From an uncultured cyanobacterium (GTDB lineage Bacteria > Cyanobacteriota > Cyanobacteriia > CAKZMO01): DNA of 44,490 nucleotides. The notes beneath the pieces were generated by a model. It was not told where the DNA came from. It saw only the letters and a program-made list of their open reading frames with translations, and searched no databases. The stretch spans positions 1-44,490 of the forward strand of contig CAKZMO010000656.1 of the NCBI GenBank assembly GCA_937128595.1, written 5' to 3'. Of this stretch, positions 41,563-44,490 are shown piece by piece (position 1 is the first letter of the stretch; every line of letters begins with the position of its first letter). Made by a program: the position numbers and the translations under genes.

Positions 41563-42783
41563 CTAGGGAGCTAGAGCACTACCGCGCAAAAGGCTTCCTA
41601 GAGTTTTTGCCGTAATCTTGAGCTGCGTTAGAGGATTAGCAGGAACAACCGTTTTGTAGAGGTAGCTGTCAAACGTGAGCTTTTGCACGTCCAAGTCGCT
41701 ACACATTTCCACAAAGGCTTCACGAGTCGCATCGGAACGGTAGAACACCCGCTGGAGCAGATCCAAGACGAGATAGGTCATGCCATACTGCTTATCCCAT
41801 CGCTTCAGGTACATCTTCAGATCCGCCTCGGTTGGGATGCGCTGTCCTTGTTCCGACATTTCCACGATCGTCTCAGCACACATGCGAGCAGACTTAGCGG
41901 CAAAGTAGATGCCTTCACCCGACGATTTTGTTACGGTTCCTGCAGCGTCGCCAACAAGAGCAACACGACCTACAACCCGACGAGGACGGGGATGCTCAGG
42001 AATGGGGTGAGCTTCAATCTTGATAATCTGACCGCCTTCGATCTTGTCGGCGACTCGGGCACGAAGACCTGCTTGCAGCTTCTTGATATCAGCCTGATTG
42101 ACCTTCATCGTCCCGGTGCCCACAGCAACGTGGTCATATTTGGGGAACACCCAACCGTAGAAGTCGGTGGAGACATCATCGCCAACATACATCTCGGCCA
42201 TGTTTTCATAACGAGCCATTTTGTCTTCGGGAAGACGAATCCGCTCTTGGAAGGCGATCGCATAATTGTAGTCGCCTGCATCAATGGCACGAGCAATACG
42301 GGAGTTGGCTCCATCTGCGCCGATTACCACATCCACATCGAGTGACTTAAAGTTTCCAGGCGTATTGCCTTCAGCATGCTCTGTGTAGTGAAGCGTGTAA
42401 GGTGCTTTGTCGCTCGTAGGAATATCGAGCTTGTGAACGGTGCCGTTGATCAGCTTGGCTCCCAACCGAGCTGCGCGATCGCGCATGAACCCGTCAAGGA
42501 CTTCACGACGACACATGCCGATATATTCGCCATCATTGCGAATCTTAATTTCAACCGCCCGATTTGACGGAGAAATCATTTCCATCTGAGTCACCTTGCG
42601 GTCAATAATCTCGGGGGGTAAGTCAAATTCGCTCACCATACAGAGTGGAATTGCCCCACCACAAGGCTTAGCGTTGTCGAGCTTACGCTCAAACAGATAG
42701 GTTTCAATTCCAGCTTTTGCAAGTGTCTCAGCGGCGGATGAACCTGCTGGACCCGATCCGACAACAGCAACCCGTAGTGTCAA
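41563..42783 (-). CDS. chlP: Geranylgeranyl reductase (chlorophyll/tocopherol side chain)
   Basis: NADPH-dependent flavoprotein that reduces the geranylgeranyl chain to phytyl for chlorophyll a and tocopherol. Text is diagnostic: RVAVVGSGPAGSSAAETLAKAGIETYLFERKLDNAKPCGGAIPLCMVSEFDLPPEIIDR and RVALVGDAAGTVTKSSGEGIYFAAKSARMCAE. The track starts at 42843, but the TTG at 42783 with GGGAG 8 bases upstream gives the 406-residue family length and puts the FAD motif at the N-terminus, so I choose it. A clear terminator follows. Confidence 0.96.
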   Translation of the reverse strand: MTLRVAVVGSGPAGSSAAETLAKAGIETYLFERKLDNAKPCGGAIPLCMVSEFDLPPEIIDRKVTQMEMISPSNRAVEIKIRNDGEYIGMCRREVLDGFMRDRAARLGAKLINGTVHKLDIPTSDKAPYTLHYTEHAEGNTPGNFKSLDVDVVIGADGANSRIARAIDAGDYNYAIAFQERIRLPEDKMARYENMAEMYVGDDVSTDFYGWVFPKYDHVAVGTGTMKVNQADIKKLQAGLRARVADKIEGGQIIKIEAHPIPEHPRPRRVVGRVALVGDAAGTVTKSSGEGIYFAAKSARMCAETIVEMSEQGQRIPTEADLKMYLKRWDKQYGMTYLVLDLLQRVFYRSDATREAFVEMCSDLDVQKLTFDSYLYKTVVPANPLTQLKITAKTLGSLLRGSALAP

Positions 42784-43008
42784 GGGTCTATCTCCCAACG
42801 TCCTCAAGTACGGGATGAATCGTATCACGGAGTTTTCGTCCATTTGGGCTTCAGTCTCAGAATATGAATAGACTGAAACAGACCTTAATAAACAGACAAA
42901 TTCAAAGGGTCGATTTCAATGCAATACATTGAGACATTGCATAAAGAGAGATGCAACATTTTGCCCTCTACTTTGCGCAATCCACATAATTTTACGTGGT
43001 TCGCACGT

Positions 43009-44100
43009 TCAAGATGAGCATTCGCCGTTCGGCAAAATGGTTTCGTGCAGAATCGTATCTGGGGCGATCGCCTCATCTAGCGTGGCTCCATGCAGACTGG
43101 CTTGGGTGAGATTAGCGCGTTGCAGATTGCTATTACAGAAAACGGCACGCCACAAACAAGCCTGTTGAAGACAAGCCTCCGAAAGGTCAGCTTCCGTCAA
43201 ATTCACTCGATTCATCGTTGCACCCGTCAAGTTAGCGCCCGCCAAAGAAGCCTGGGTCAGATCGGAGAGCGTCAAATTAGCCCCGTGCAAATTAGCTCGT
43301 TCAAGATTCGCCGAGGTCAAGTTAGCCGACTGAAGTTTGGCGATCGCCAAGTTCGTAATTCTCATCACAGCCTGACTCAGATTCGCGCCTGCGAGGTTTG
43401 CCCCTTTTAAGTTTCCACCGCTCAACCGTGCCCGATGAAAATTAACCCCACTCAAGTCGTGACCACTCAAGTCAACGCCATTTAGCCAAGCATTGCTAAA
43501 GCATGTGCCGTTGAGTGCAGCTTGGTTCAAGCAAGCTCCACTGAGGCGAGCCCCGTCCAAATTGGCCCAGTTGAGGTTGGCACTGCTGAGATTACAGGAG
43601 CGCAAATTAATTTCCCTCAAGTTCGCACCACAGAGATTCACTCCTGCAAGATTTGCCCCTCGCAAATTCGCGCCCTGCATCATCGCTCCACTGAGGCGGG
43701 CTCGCTGCAACTGGGCATGAACTAAAACGGCTCCTCGAAGATTGACTTTCGTCAAATCTGCGTCAGTCAAATCACTCTGGTGCAACTTGGCATAGCTTAA
43801 GTCTGTGCCGCAAAGAAATGCTTGCTTGAGAGTCGTGTTCTGAAGAAAAGCTCGACTGAGATTAGCAAACCCCAAAAGGGCTTCGGACAAATCAGCTCCT
43901 GCCAGATTGACTCCCTCAAGGTTGGCTCCTGTGAGATTTATTTTCCGAAAGTCGCGATCGCCCTCTTGATATCGCCAAACAATGGTCTCTGCGTTCGTAG
44001 CAGCAATCTTAGAACAGGCCGCTTGTGGAACGGAGGCATGACGCAATGGCAATCGAGAAGCTTCTCGACTCTGAGAGATGGCATGAGATTCAATAATCAT
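43009..44100 (-). CDS. Pentapeptide-repeat protein
   Basis: 363 residues from the ATG at 44100 (AGG 8 bases upstream); the track's TTG at 44136 is less likely. From about residue 55 to near the end it is a nearly unbroken run of A(N/D)Lxx pentapeptides (GANLEGVNLAGADLSEALL...), which folds as a right-handed quadrilateral beta helix. Cyanobacteria have many such proteins (HetL and Rfr types), mostly of unknown role; some mimic DNA or bind regulators. No signal peptide and no added domain, so probably cytoplasmic. Long ORFs on its opposite strand are repeat shadows. Confidence 0.92.
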   Translation of the reverse strand: MIIESHAISQSREASRLPLRHASVPQAACSKIAATNAETIVWRYQEGDRDFRKINLTGANLEGVNLAGADLSEALLGFANLSRAFLQNTTLKQAFLCGTDLSYAKLHQSDLTDADLTKVNLRGAVLVHAQLQRARLSGAMMQGANLRGANLAGVNLCGANLREINLRSCNLSSANLNWANLDGARLSGACLNQAALNGTCFSNAWLNGVDLSGHDLSGVNFHRARLSGGNLKGANLAGANLSQAVMRITNLAIAKLQSANLTSANLERANLHGANLTLSDLTQASLAGANLTGATMNRVNLTEADLSEACLQQACLWRAVFCNSNLQRANLTQASLHGATLDEAIAPDTILHETILPNGECSS

Positions 44101-44322
44101 GAACAAAACCTGAGAAATTTGCCTAGACAGTTCCAAGCAGGCTCAGGTCTAAATATTCCCAGTTCGGCAGCACGCAGAACGGCGATCGCCCATTTCGACA
44201 TAAAGCGTGAAACACAACGATGAATTGTTGTGGCGGGTTCCATGCTGTGAACTGGTTTAGATTTCGGGCTTGGATTTCAGGATTGAGGCTGCCCTTACTT
44301 GCCCAGTTCATTCAGAAAGACT

Positions 44323-44490
44323 TCAATCATCAATACGACAACGTCCCGATGGCTCGCATTCTTCCGAAGCTTGTGGCGATCGCCCCTGCTGACGCTGGCT
44401 CAAAATTGTGTCGAGGCTGGGTCGTCTCGTCAGAGCAAGACGCTGATCTGCCCAAAGTTCATACACCCAATTGGCGATCGTTCCGACAAT
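44323..44490 (-). CDS. Possible C-terminal part of a gene continuing beyond the window
   Basis: Read from the window edge on the minus strand, one frame stays open for 55 codons (IVGTIANWVYELWADQRLALTRR..., ending in RIDD) up to a stop near 44323. It has plausible composition but no start and no recognised family. The 222 bp between it and the pentapeptide gene show nothing else. Confidence 0.35.
   Translation of the reverse strand: MVGTIANWVYELWADQRLALTRRPSLDTILSQRQQGRSPQASEECEPSGRCRIDD

Noticed and set aside
43090-44223. Several ORFs on the + strand opposite the pentapeptide-repeat gene
   Set aside because: They are antisense shadows kept open by the repetitive codon pattern; the minus-strand frame has the clear A(N/D)Lxx repeat.
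1-44490. CRISPR array, prophage or rRNA operon
   Set aside because: No regularly spaced identical repeats, phage structural genes or rRNA sequences are visible.

Overview
The window comes from a cyanobacterial chromosome, most likely a filamentous species. Four things point there: very frequent HIP1 octamers (GCGATCGC) throughout; a chlP geranylgeranyl reductase gene; cyanobacterial types of MetG, GH57/DUF3536, LabA-like and DUF4112 proteins; and an intact hetZ-patU pair, genes typical of filamentous lineages. Most of it is ordinary core genome on both strands in short units. There is no prophage, CRISPR array, rRNA operon or intact transposase.

Layout. 0-12 kb is translation-rich: the 3' part of cysS, a B12-binding radical SAM enzyme with a small DUF1049/LapA-like membrane protein, glyQ, a ferritin-like diiron protein, a DUF4112 protein, a 1399-residue SNF2-type helicase, and metG. 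12-18 kb holds a LabA-like NYN protein, a LptC/OstA-type lipoprotein, cysC, a GT4-type glycosyltransferase, hisC, a + strand intrinsic terminator with no annotated gene in front of it, and tRNA-Leu(GAG). 18-27 kb holds a GH57/DUF3536 enzyme with three direct repeats in its upstream region, several small hypothetical genes, and the overlapping hetZ-patU pair closed by a strong terminator. 27-34.5 kb holds leuD, a secreted hypothetical protein, a heterotetrameric-sarcosine-oxidase-like pair (soxD, soxA) split by an opposite-strand CPBP protease gene, and rlmN. 34.5-36.7 kb is gene-poor and rich in hairpins, with two small genes (a two-helix membrane protein and a zinc ribbon). 36.7-44.5 kb holds chrA, an ABC1/UbiB kinase-like protein, a LysR regulator, chlP with a clear terminator, a large pentapeptide-repeat protein and a partial minus-strand ORF at the edge.

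Most notable points. (1) A 111-bp miniature element occurs twice, about 96% identical, in opposite orientations. Both copies end in GGCGTTGCACA inverted repeats and have 8-bp target duplications; a 38-bp end fragment lies at 35.5 kb. (2) A second mobile-like repeat shares a 49-bp block between 14.7 and 41.3 kb. (3) The SoxA-like protein carries a complete BFD-type cysteine motif (CxC-x32-CxxxxC) at a place where, as I recall it, canonical SoxA has none. A matching zinc-binding SoxD is present, but soxB and soxG are not in the window. (4) A 16-bp perfect palindrome overlaps the soxA start region. (5) An orphan terminator next to hisC suggests a small RNA. (6) Three GGGATCACT repeats about 19 bp apart lie upstream of the GH57 gene. 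All assignments are from reading the sequence and recalling families; no search was run.
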